A DNA stretch of 64,000 bases from Flagellimonas_A sp039592695 (lineage in GTDB: Bacteria > Bacteroidota > Bacteroidia > Flavobacteriales > Flavobacteriaceae): the NCBI RefSeq assembly GCF_039592695.1, contig NZ_JBBUTK010000001.1, positions 1,469,836-1,533,835 on the forward strand. Reading direction: 5' to 3'. How positions within the stretch are numbered: the first letter of the stretch is position 1; the number at the start of each line of letters is the position of its first letter. Made by a program: the position numbers and the translations under genes. This document shows, piece by piece, positions 48,303 through 56,713 of this stretch. The notes under the pieces were generated by a model. The model was not told the origin of the DNA. It did no database searches and was given only the letters and a program-made list of their open reading frames with translations.

Positions 48303-49892
48303 AATCAGGAACTCGTTTTTTAGGGGCGCTAAAGCATTGATGAGATTGGAGATCAGGTCTTCACCATATTCCAAATACAATGCTGAAAAATTGAGTTGCC
48401 GCTCTTGCAATGATTGGTTGGGAAAAAGTTCGTTCTGCAAAGCCGTCAAACGGGTCACATGGTCTTTCAACTTTCGCTTTTGGGCCTTCAGCAAACGCTT
48501 TTCCAACTTATCGAGCCCCTTTTTTTGCTTGACTTCTTGTGCCTTGACCGCCCCCAGAAACGATTTGTCGGTCTGTTCGGCCAATTCGTATAGGGCCTCG
48601 AACTGTTCTTCCAAATGTTTTTTTTGGGGCGCAAAATCAATGTCGATGTTAGAAATCTTTCTGATTTTTTTGTTGATGAGCTGATTTTGTTCGCAAAACA
48701 AATCTGAAATGGTCAGGTCAAGCTTTTTAACCTTTTCAGCCTGCTTTTTGGTCATTACCAAAGCTGAATTTCTGAGCAGCAACATCGGAAAGGTCACATC
48801 TAAAGCAGAGAAATAACTTTTCAGCTCCAGCCAATAGGCCAACTCTCCCCCACCACCGATATAGCAGAGATTGGGCAAGATGACCTCTTGGTAGAGTGGT
48901 CGTGCGATGACGTTGGGTGAAAACCGTTCGGGATGGGCATCCATCTCTTTTTCCAATTCGTGTTTGGAAAATTCAAACTCCGTATCATTGACATAAAACT
49001 TGCCGTCTTTTTCAATGATGCGTTCTCGAAGCCCATCCTTTAAATAGAAATAGTTGATTTCACGGGGATTGACCTGAATGGGATATGTTTCCGCAACTGA
49101 GGAAAGGTCGTCTATCGACTTTGAGACTTCCTTATAGGGAATCTTTTCAAAAACATCCTCCTTCATGAACGGAATCAGCAGTCTTTTGAGTTTTGCCTCA
49201 TCTGCATCTAAAATGACCAATCCGTGAGTGCCAAACAGTTCATTGGCCAAATAACGTGTGGCCTCGGCAAGCGTTTTGTGCCCTAAATAGGCTTTTTCAA
49301 AAAGTGCGCTCAGCCGTTTTCCATTTTCGATGTTTCCAAATTCCGCGGATATCACTTGAAAAACTTCATCCAAACCTTCGGTATCCAGACGTCCTACCGC
49401 CCCCAATGCCTGTTTATTCCACTGGATTTTTTTTCCGTTGCGATTGAAATAATTGATCTCGTCAAAATCGTGGTCCTCAGTGGCCATCCAAAACACGGGT
49501 ACAAACTCATGTTCTGGATATTTTTTTTTGAGCTGTTTCGTAAGATTAATTGTCGAGATGATCTTGTACAAAAAATAAATCGGGCCCGTGAACAGGTTCA
49601 ATTGGTGCCCCGTGACAACGGTAAACGTGTTCTGCTCTTTTAACGACCTAATGTTAGCGGCTGTTTTTTTAGAAGTGTTAGTGGAGGAATATTGATGCTG
49701 AAGCACTTCCACCAATACGTTTCGATGCCCATGGTCAAAATTCTGGATTTTCTCCGCTATCTGGCCTTCAAAGTTTTCGAGGTTTGGAAAACGGTTGTAA
49801 AACGATTTCAACGCAATGTGTTCATCCAAATAATCACAAATCAAGTCCGAAAAATAACCGGTATCGCGAAACGGTATACAATCTACTTCCAT
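48291..49892 (-). CDS. bshC: Bacillithiol biosynthesis cysteine-adding enzyme BshC
   Basis: 533 residues, normal length. It joins cysteine to GlcN-malate, the last step in bacillithiol synthesis. Signature parts: VVTGHQLNLFTGPIYFLYKIISTINL, FVPVFWMATEDHDFDEIN, the coiled-coil between about 430 and 500 (KGLDKLEKRLLKAQKRKLKDHV), and the C-terminal NLINALAPLKNEFLILRH. Its presence shows the organism uses bacillithiol as low-molecular-weight thiol. bshA and bshB are not in the window. TATCTTTA at 49912-49919 may be its -7 element. Overlaps the PNPOx-like gene. Confidence 0.95.
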   Translation of the reverse strand: MEVDCIPFRDTGYFSDLICDYLDEHIALKSFYNRFPNLENFEGQIAEKIQNFDHGHRNVLVEVLQHQYSSTNTSKKTAANIRSLKEQNTFTVVTGHQLNLFTGPIYFLYKIISTINLTKQLKKKYPEHEFVPVFWMATEDHDFDEINYFNRNGKKIQWNKQALGAVGRLDTEGLDEVFQVISAEFGNIENGKRLSALFEKAYLGHKTLAEATRYLANELFGTHGLVILDADEAKLKRLLIPFMKEDVFEKIPYKEVSKSIDDLSSVAETYPIQVNPREINYFYLKDGLRERIIEKDGKFYVNDTEFEFSKHELEKEMDAHPERFSPNVIARPLYQEVILPNLCYIGGGGELAYWLELKSYFSALDVTFPMLLLRNSALVMTKKQAEKVKKLDLTISDLFCEQNQLINKKIRKISNIDIDFAPQKKHLEEQFEALYELAEQTDKSFLGAVKAQEVKQKKGLDKLEKRLLKAQKRKLKDHVTRLTALQNELFPNQSLQERQLNFSALYLEYGEDLISNLINALAPLKNEFLILRH

Positions 49893-49911
49893 TCAGGCTG
49901 ATAAAGTGGGC

Positions 49912-49919
49912 TAAAGATA
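49912..49919 (-). promoter_or_regulatory. bshC: -7-like element of bshC
   Basis: Minus strand TATCTTTA, 19 bases before the ATG at 49892. No -33 partner visible. Confidence 0.4.
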
Positions 49920-50011
49920 AAGCTCTCGACTATTTGTAATCCTAAAAATACGTTAATTGCATTTAGTGGTTTGTTCGTAGATAAAATATCCTAGAAAACC
50001 ATAGAAATTGC

Positions 50012-50019
50012 TAGATTTG
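50012..50019 (+). promoter_or_regulatory. -7 element of the M14 carboxypeptidase gene
   Basis: TAGATTTG, exact TAnnTTTG, 24 bases before the ATG at 50044. It supports that ATG over the upstream TTG at 50008. Confidence 0.45.
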
Positions 50020-50043
50020 GTTTATTCGAACAAACCAAACCCT

Positions 50044-52491
50044 ATGATTCGATTTTTATCGCTCACTATTTTTCTTTGTTGCATCGCGCTTTCAGCCCAA
50101 GATTTAAAATCGCCTTCAGAATTTTTAGGATACGAACTGGGCACCCAATTCTCACGACATCATGAAGTTGTCGATTATTTCAACTATTTGGCAGAATCGG
50201 CCCCTGATAGGGTCAAACTGGTTGAATATGGCACAACCAACGAACGTAGGCCACTGCTTTTGGTCTATGTTTCATCCACTCAAAATATCTCGAACCTCGA
50301 ACAGATCAAGCAAGAGCATCTGAAATCAACCGAGGGAAACAGTAATGCAGAAAAGGCCATCGTATGGCTGAGCTATAATGTTCACGGCAATGAGAGTGTC
50401 AGTACCGAGGCCTCGATGAAAACAATCTATGAATTGCTGACCTCAAAAAGTGACTATTTGAAAAATGCCGTGGTCATCATAGATCCTTGTGTCAATCCAG
50501 ATGGTCGCGACCGATACGTTAATTGGTACAACCAATTTAAGAACACGCCTTATCAGGTTGACCCAAACAGTAAGGAACACCATGAGGGTTGGTGGACGGG
50601 CCGCAGCAACCACTACATGTTCGACCTCAACCGTGATTGGGCATGGTTGACCCAAGTTGAGAGCCAACAGCGTATCAAAAAGTACAATGAATGGCTACCT
50701 CATGTGCATGTCGACTTTCATGAGCAGGGAGTTGACAATCCCTATTATTTTGCCCCGGCAGCGGAACCCTATCACGAAGTGATTACCGATTTTCAGCGTG
50801 ATTTTCAGAAGACCATCGGTAAAAACCACGCCAAATATTTTGATGCCAACGGTTGGTTTTATTTTACCAAAGAGATTTTTGACCTCTTTTATCCCAGTTA
50901 TGGAGACACCTACCCCACTTACAACGGGTCCATCGGCATGACCTATGAGCAAGGTGGCAGTGGTCGTGCCGGACTTGGAATTATTACGGGTATTGGCGAC
51001 ACCCTGACCTTGAAAGATAGAATTGCCCACCATCACACCACGGGTCTATCAACAGTAGAGGTAGCTACCAATAATATTGAAAAGTTGAACGCTGAGTTTA
51101 AAAAATTCTATCAGAAAAAGGATTTCAAATACAAAAGTTACGTGCTGAATGGGGATAAGGACAAAATCAACGCGCTTGAAAAGCTGCTCTCAAAACATGA
51201 TATTGTCTATGGAAGGGCTAACAAGGGCACGGTCAAAGGATATCAATATACCAACAGGAAGTCTGGAAGCATGCAAGCCTCTGAAAATTCGTTGGTGGTA
51301 TCGACTGACCAAACCAAAGGCACTTTGGTAAAAGTGCTGTTCGAGCCCAATGCCAAGCTCAGCGATTCACTGACCTATGACATCACAGCATGGTCATTGC
51401 CCTACGCCTATGGTTTGGATGCCATCGCCACAACTACGCAAATCGGTGCAAACCGTTCTGAAAAATTGTCTGAAAAGCCTGTGCTTCCAAAAGATGCGTA
51501 TGCCTATGTCATGGATTGGAACAGTATGGAAGATGCCCGCTTTTTGGCGGAACTTCTCAAAAAGGATATCAAGATACGTACAACGCATCATCCTTTCTCA
51601 TTGGATGGAAAGTCTTTTGAGCGGGGCAGTCTGATCATTACCAAAGCAGATAATCCTGATAAGGAAAAAATAGCGACGCTCTTTGAAACTTTTGAAAAGC
51701 ATCCCCACAAAGAAATCACGTCCGTGAATACCGGCTTTGTGGATTCAGGTAAGGATTTCGGCTCAGGGTATGTCAAAATGATAAAAAAGTCCAAGGTAGC
51801 CGTACTGTCGGGAGACCCGACCTCTACCCTTCGGTTTGGTGAAATTTGGCATTTTTTTGAGCAACAACTGCATTATCCCTTGACGGTAATCGATGCCAGC
51901 TATTTTGATAACGTTGATTTAGACAAATATGATGTTTTGGTGCTGCCCGGGGGAGGGTATGCAGATTTTATAAATGATAAACGATTAAAGGCATTGAAAA
52001 AATGGGTCAATGAAGGGGGTAAATTGATTGCCATGAACGGTGCCATCAAAAGTATCGATGGTGAAAAAGGCTTTGACATCAAACTCAGAAAAAAGGAAAA
52101 AGACAGTTTAAATGAAAAACCAAAGCCCCATGAGAATATACAAAGAGAGCGTATTAAAAATGCCATAACCGGTGCCATTTTCAAAGCGAAAGTAGACAAC
52201 ACACACCCTTTGGCCTATGGCTATGATGAAGACTATTTCACCTTAAAATTGGGCAGTGACAGTTATGAATATCTCAAGAATGGCAATGCGGCCTATTTAG
52301 AAAATGAGACCGAACCCGTAGCAGGATTTGCCGGTAGTGAGGCCCAAAAGAAGATTGGTAAGACTTTGGTGTTCGGTGTCGAGAACCACGGCAAGGGTCA
52401 TGTGGTCTATATGGTAGACAACCCTTTGTTCAGAGGGTTTTGGGAAAATGGGAAGCTGTTCTTTGCCAATGCGCTTTTTATGGTTGATTAA
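50044..52491 (+). CDS. M14-family zinc carboxypeptidase, exported
   Basis: 815 residues from ATG 50044. Signal peptide IRFLSLTIFLCCIALSAQ. M14 domain at about 35-360: His114 and Glu117 in NVHGNES as zinc ligands, the substrate Arg/Asn stretch DPCVNPDGRDRYVNWYN, third ligand His in VHVDFHEQG (about 226), and the MTYEQGGSGRAGLG segment with the catalytic Glu area. The C-terminal half includes a GATase-like Rossmann part (VLVLPGGGYADF, LIAMNGA) and ends GHVVYMVDNPLFRGFW. Large M14 proteins of this type are common in Bacteroidota and degrade peptides outside the cell. Substrate unknown. Confidence 0.92.
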   Translation: MIRFLSLTIFLCCIALSAQDLKSPSEFLGYELGTQFSRHHEVVDYFNYLAESAPDRVKLVEYGTTNERRPLLLVYVSSTQNISNLEQIKQEHLKSTEGNSNAEKAIVWLSYNVHGNESVSTEASMKTIYELLTSKSDYLKNAVVIIDPCVNPDGRDRYVNWYNQFKNTPYQVDPNSKEHHEGWWTGRSNHYMFDLNRDWAWLTQVESQQRIKKYNEWLPHVHVDFHEQGVDNPYYFAPAAEPYHEVITDFQRDFQKTIGKNHAKYFDANGWFYFTKEIFDLFYPSYGDTYPTYNGSIGMTYEQGGSGRAGLGIITGIGDTLTLKDRIAHHHTTGLSTVEVATNNIEKLNAEFKKFYQKKDFKYKSYVLNGDKDKINALEKLLSKHDIVYGRANKGTVKGYQYTNRKSGSMQASENSLVVSTDQTKGTLVKVLFEPNAKLSDSLTYDITAWSLPYAYGLDAIATTTQIGANRSEKLSEKPVLPKDAYAYVMDWNSMEDARFLAELLKKDIKIRTTHHPFSLDGKSFERGSLIITKADNPDKEKIATLFETFEKHPHKEITSVNTGFVDSGKDFGSGYVKMIKKSKVAVLSGDPTSTLRFGEIWHFFEQQLHYPLTVIDASYFDNVDLDKYDVLVLPGGGYADFINDKRLKALKKWVNEGGKLIAMNGAIKSIDGEKGFDIKLRKKEKDSLNEKPKPHENIQRERIKNAITGAIFKAKVDNTHPLAYGYDEDYFTLKLGSDSYEYLKNGNAAYLENETEPVAGFAGSEAQKKIGKTLVFGVENHGKGHVVYMVDNPLFRGFWENGKLFFANALFMVD

Positions 52492-52566
52492 TCAGTTCGA
52501 AAGCATTTATAATTGGGCTGGCCGTTTCTCCCTACACTAAGAGACAACATAAAATTTTAGTGAAGA

Positions 52567-52574
52567 TATCTTTG
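52567..52574 (+). promoter_or_regulatory. -7 element of the AraC-type regulator gene
   Basis: TATCTTTG, exact consensus, 19 bases before the ATG at 52594. Confidence 0.5.
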
Positions 52575-52593
52575 GATAGCTAATCTGTCAGTC

Positions 52594-53700
52594 ATGCCTT
52601 GGCACATCATTCTGTTTTATTTTTTCTCGTTTTTGGGGTTCGTTCTCGGCATCCTCTTTTTTTTAAAGCGAAAAGGTGATGGGCTCGCCAACCGAATTTT
52701 AGGCGTGTATGTACTACTATTCTCTTTTGAATTATTTTACAATTGCCTAAAATGGTCGGGGTATCTCATCAAAGAAGAGTTCGCACATCTAAACTTTGTG
52801 CACAGCCCGCTTTGGTTGACTTACGGCCCTCTCGTTTATATTTATGTGAGACAGGTCATCCATAAAACAAGATTTAAAAAAGCGGATGCTTGGTTTCTGG
52901 TTCCTGTAGTTTTGGTTATCGTGTTGACCTTTCCGTTTTTTGGTTTGAGTGCGGCGAGAAAAATTGAAGTGCTACAACAGGGCACGTTTTTCCAAAATGT
53001 ATACATGCCCTACAATGGCATTTGGGTGGCCATTGCCTTGATGTTCTTTTATGCTTGGCTCACTTACCATCGGTTTGGCCCTAGAACCAATGCTAAATTT
53101 CGTGAAAACAAATGGTTGAAATGGTTTGTGGGCTCTTATTTCGGATTCGTTTTTGCCTTTTTCTTTTATGTGTTCGTGGTGCGATTTAATTTGATGGACT
53201 ATCGTTATGATTATTTTGTTGATATCGTGATTGTCATTTTTATTGGGATGCTGTCTTTCTTCGGATTTGTGCAACCCGAAATATTTGATGGCAAAAGGAT
53301 AAAAGAGGTCGTGCCCTTTATCAAATACCGTAAAACAGGTCTGTCTGATGCCCTTTCGGAAGAGATGAAGGCCAAACTGTTGCGCATTATGAAAACCGAT
53401 AAACCTTATTTGGACAATACACTACGGCTTGATGATCTCGCCTCAAGGCTGAACATGTCTAGAAACCATACCTCACAGATCATCAACCAACACTTCAACC
53501 TCTCTTTTTTTGATTTCATCAACAGTTACCGAATTGAAGAGGCCAAACAACTTTTGGCAGAAAATGATCAGAAACAAGCTACCATAACCCAAATCGCCTA
53601 TGATGCCGGTTTCAACAACAGGGCCTCTTTCTACAAGGCATTTAAAAAGTTTGAGAACCAAAACCCAACGGATTATTTGAGTCCGCTTCATGCCTCTTGA
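52594..53700 (+). CDS. Membrane-anchored AraC-family transcription regulator
   Basis: 368 residues. The first 230 residues form about seven membrane segments (for example WHIILFYFFSFLGFVLGILFFL, ILGVYVLLFSFELFYNCL, WFLVPVVLVIVLTFPFFGL), a sensor region seen in many Bacteroidota AraC proteins. The C-terminal 100 residues are the DNA-binding double helix-turn-helix: DLASRLNMSRNHTSQIINQHFNLSFFDFINSYRIEEAKQLL and ITQIAYDAGFNNRASFYKAFKKF. Signal and targets unknown; it lies next to the carboxypeptidase-regulatory-domain gene and an M14 peptidase, so it may control one of those. This is inference. Confidence 0.9.
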   Translation: MPWHIILFYFFSFLGFVLGILFFLKRKGDGLANRILGVYVLLFSFELFYNCLKWSGYLIKEEFAHLNFVHSPLWLTYGPLVYIYVRQVIHKTRFKKADAWFLVPVVLVIVLTFPFFGLSAARKIEVLQQGTFFQNVYMPYNGIWVAIALMFFYAWLTYHRFGPRTNAKFRENKWLKWFVGSYFGFVFAFFFYVFVVRFNLMDYRYDYFVDIVIVIFIGMLSFFGFVQPEIFDGKRIKEVVPFIKYRKTGLSDALSEEMKAKLLRIMKTDKPYLDNTLRLDDLASRLNMSRNHTSQIINQHFNLSFFDFINSYRIEEAKQLLAENDQKQATITQIAYDAGFNNRASFYKAFKKFENQNPTDYLSPLHAS

Positions 53701-53880
53701 AAAGAAATAAGTGTAAAAGTTTACACAAAGAGACAAGTCTTACAAAGTGTATTGGTAATTTGTATGTGACAAGTTGGCTTATGACCAATACACAGATACT
53801 TTTCGCAATTTCGCATCAAATCAAAAAAAAACAGTTAAACGCATAAAAATCATTAACTTAGGGTACTAAAGAATTACAAG

Positions 53881-55188
53881 ATGAAAGCAACGACAAAAAG
53901 AAGATGGAATATTCGGAACCCACTCTCATATTGTGTGGTGTTTCTATTGTTGGCACTACCGATTCTGGGGCAAGAATCAAATGAGAATGTGAATGTTTAT
54001 AAAGGCGAGGTAGTTGAAGAAGGTTCTAATCGTCCTTTGGTGTTTGCATCCTTATCTGTTGAGGGCACAAACATCTCTACGATAACCAACACTGAAGGTG
54101 AGTTTCAGTTAAAGGTTCCGAAAGAGCATGCTTCAGAAGATGTCATCGTGGCTTTTTTGGGATATCAGACCAAACAAATATCCTTATCCCAGCTAAAAAA
54201 TGACAAAAATAAAATAGAGCTACAAATCTCTGTGACCCAGCTTACAGAGGTCGATATAGAAGCTCCAAAAAATGCAGCCAGCTTGGTCAAGGAAGTTTTA
54301 TCGAAGAAGGGTGAGAATTATTTTGACGACCCCACTTTGATGACGGCCTTTTACCGTGAAACCATCAAAAAGAGAAGACGAAATGTCTCGCTATCAGAAG
54401 CGGTTGTGAACATATACAAAAGTCCCTACGACTCTGAGCGTAGAGACGCTGTAGAATTGTACAAGGCAAGAAAAAGTACCGATTACAGCAAATTGGATAC
54501 GGTGGCATTGAAACTTCAAGGGGGACCTTTCAACACGCTGTATGTTGATATCATGAAATACCCAGAGTATATTTTTGACCAAGAATCTTTTGACTATTAT
54601 GAGTTCAGCTACGATCGCTCTACTTACATTAACGATAGATTGATCTATGTCATCAATTTTCAGCAGTACGAGTCTGTTCTTGACCCACTTTATCAAGGCA
54701 AACTGTACATCGACGCATTGAACAGAACGTTGACCAGTGCCATCTATTCTTTGAATATAACGAATAAGGATAAAGCGGCCCGTTTGTTCGTTCGTAAAAA
54801 ACCGGCCAAAGTCGATGTTTGGCCGACAGAAGTTGCCTACAGGGTAGATTATCGTGAAAAAGATGGAAAATGGTATTATGGCTACAGTAATGTGCTCTTA
54901 GAGTTTAAAGTAGATTGGCAAGACAGGCTCTTCAATTCTGTCTACAGTATGACCGCAGAAATGGCAGTTACGGACTGGGAAAAAAATCTATCTGGCTCAG
55001 TTCCTAAAAATAGAGATCGTTTAAAAAAATCCATCATACTAACAGATGCCGCTATTGGTTTTTCCGATCCCGATTTTTGGGGTGAGTACAACATTATTGA
55101 ACCCGAACAATCCATCGAATCGGCCATCAAGAAGATTCAACGGCAGTTGAGAAGGGCCAAACGTGGCGGTACTTCAGCTGCACCTTAA
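53881..55188 (+). CDS. Carboxypeptidase-regulatory-like domain protein (CarbopepD_reg_2)
   Basis: 435 residues. A signal segment (SYCVVFLLLALPILGQ, about 17-32), then a CarbopepD_reg_2 beta-sandwich at about 40-125 (YKGEVVEEGSNRPLVFASLSVEGTNISTITNTEGEFQLKVP, GYQTKQI), and an unknown C-terminal half (about 140-420) with YRETIKKRRRNVSLSEAVVNIYKSPY and DRSTYINDRLIYVINFQ. The same layout occurs at the start of many TonB-dependent receptors but no barrel follows, so it is an exported accessory protein. Function unknown. Terminator at 55205. Confidence 0.84.
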   Translation: MKATTKRRWNIRNPLSYCVVFLLLALPILGQESNENVNVYKGEVVEEGSNRPLVFASLSVEGTNISTITNTEGEFQLKVPKEHASEDVIVAFLGYQTKQISLSQLKNDKNKIELQISVTQLTEVDIEAPKNAASLVKEVLSKKGENYFDDPTLMTAFYRETIKKRRRNVSLSEAVVNIYKSPYDSERRDAVELYKARKSTDYSKLDTVALKLQGGPFNTLYVDIMKYPEYIFDQESFDYYEFSYDRSTYINDRLIYVINFQQYESVLDPLYQGKLYIDALNRTLTSAIYSLNITNKDKAARLFVRKKPAKVDVWPTEVAYRVDYREKDGKWYYGYSNVLLEFKVDWQDRLFNSVYSMTAEMAVTDWEKNLSGSVPKNRDRLKKSIILTDAAIGFSDPDFWGEYNIIEPEQSIESAIKKIQRQLRRAKRGGTSAAP

Positions 55189-55204
55189 CTAACTGGTTTT
55201 AATG

Positions 55205-55244
55205 AAAAAGCCCCTCCCGATAGCTATCGGGAGGGGCTTTTTTT
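55205..55244. terminator. Strong bidirectional terminator with an 18-bp shared palindrome
   Basis: Perfect 28-bp palindrome (55210-55237): GCCCCTCCCGATAG / CTATCGGGAGGGGC, flanked by AAAAA on the left and seven T on the right. It serves the genes at 53881 and 55243. Its core TCCCGATAGCTATCGGGA (55215-55232) is identical to the palindrome at 6932-6949, and a variant TCCCGATAGATCGGGG lies at 56582-56597. Confidence 0.9.
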
Positions 55245-56520
55245 ATTTCTTGAATTCCAACAAGGTCTTGGTGATGATGGCCACGCAATCGTGCAATTGC
55301 TCTTCGGTCATCACCAAAGGTGGCGCAAAGCGGATGATATTGCCGTGGGTCGGCTTGGCCAAAAGGCCATTTTCTTTCAGGGCCATGCAAATATCCCACG
55401 CTGTGGAACTGTCTTCTGAATCATTGATGACAATGGCGTTCAACAGACCTTTGCCCCTGACCAAGCGTACCAATGGGGTTCTTTCAACAAGCTTTTGCAT
55501 CTCGGTACGAAAGATCCTTCCTAAAAGATCGGCGTTTTCTGCCAATCGTTCTTCTTTGACCACTTCAAGTGCTGCAATGGCAACGGCACATGCCAACGGA
55601 TTGCCGCCAAACGTAGAACCATGGTTGCCGGGACGAATAACATCCATAATATCATCGTTCGCCAAAACGGCAGAAACAGGAAAAACGCCTCCTGAAATTG
55701 CCTTCCCCAAAATCAAGACATCGGGCTTTACTTCTGGTGTGCCACTGCAGTTTTTATCGTCACAAGAGCAATTGCCACAGGTAGCCAACAACTTTCCGGT
55801 ACGGGCGATGCCCGTTTGTACCTCGTCCGCAACAAAAAGAACGTTCTTTGCTTTACAAAGGTCGTACGCCTCTTTGATGTAGTTTTCGTCAGGCACATAA
55901 ACCCCGGCCTCGCCCTGTATGGGCTCCACCAAAAAAGCCGCCACGTTTTCATCTTTCAATGCTTCTGCCAAAGCATTTAAATCATTGTATCGAATGGAAA
56001 CAATACCGGGAGTGAACGGCCCGAAATTCTCTGTTGCAATCGGGTCGTTTGAAGCAGAGATGATTGAAATTGTCCGACCATGAAAATTGTTCTGGCAAAC
56101 GATGATCTTTGCTTGATTTGATGGGATTCCCTTTTTTTCATACCCCCACTTTCGGGCCAGTTTCATTGCCGTTTCAACGGCCTCTGCCCCCGTATTCATG
56201 GGCAACAGTTTATCAAAACCAAAGAACCCTGTCGTAAATTTTTCATAGCGCCCCAGCATGTCATTGTAAAAGGCCCGTGAGGTCAAGGTGAGATTTTCTG
56301 CCTGATTTTTAAGCGCATTGATAATCTTGGGGTGACAATGGCCCTGGTTGACAGCCGAATAGGCCGAGAGAAAATCGTAATACTTCTTTCCTTCCACATC
56401 CCATACATAAACCCCTTCTCCCCTACTCAAGACCACGGGAAGTGGATGGTAATTCTGGGCTCCATACTTTTCTTCAAGTGCAATGGCGCGCTGTGATGTC
56501 ATTTGTTCTAAAACAGCCAT
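55243..56520 (-). CDS. rocD: Ornithine aminotransferase with a Cys-rich insertion
   Basis: 425 residues. PLP-dependent class III aminotransferase: SAYSAVNQGHCHPKIINAL, MNTGAEAVETAMKLAR, FHGRTISIISAS, FVADEVQTGIARTG and the PLP lysine 273 in LILGKAISGGVFPVSAVLA. It converts ornithine plus 2-oxoglutarate to glutamate semialdehyde and glutamate. Residues 248-258 carry an extra loop C-GN-CS-C-DDKN-C (Cys248, 251, 253, 258) between the active-site strand and the PLP Lys, absent in Bacillus and human enzymes. It might bind a metal or cluster. A bidirectional terminator overlaps its 3' end. Confidence 0.92.
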   Translation of the reverse strand: MAVLEQMTSQRAIALEEKYGAQNYHPLPVVLSRGEGVYVWDVEGKKYYDFLSAYSAVNQGHCHPKIINALKNQAENLTLTSRAFYNDMLGRYEKFTTGFFGFDKLLPMNTGAEAVETAMKLARKWGYEKKGIPSNQAKIIVCQNNFHGRTISIISASNDPIATENFGPFTPGIVSIRYNDLNALAEALKDENVAAFLVEPIQGEAGVYVPDENYIKEAYDLCKAKNVLFVADEVQTGIARTGKLLATCGNCSCDDKNCSGTPEVKPDVLILGKAISGGVFPVSAVLANDDIMDVIRPGNHGSTFGGNPLACAVAIAALEVVKEERLAENADLLGRIFRTEMQKLVERTPLVRLVRGKGLLNAIVINDSEDSSTAWDICMALKENGLLAKPTHGNIIRFAPPLVMTEEQLHDCVAIITKTLLEFKK

Positions 56521-56701
56521 TTTAAAAATTTTTAGTGTTTATAAAATAACCATTCCTTCTGTACCTTTTTTCTTTCGGAAATCCCGATAGATCGGGGCGA
56601 AAAAGCAGCGTGGGAGAGAAATCATCCCTATGTAGTGCCTGCAAAATACGAAATATCGGCAGTACCTTAAAATTCAAATGTTGAAGATTGTCAAAAGGAA
56701 G

Positions 56702-56709
56702 TATTTTTG
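56702..56709 (+). promoter_or_regulatory. rlmD: -7 element four bases before the rlmD start
   Basis: TATTTTTG, then CGCC, then ATG at 56714. It supports that ATG over the in-frame upstream codon at 56678. Confidence 0.5.
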
Positions 56710-56713
56710 CGCC

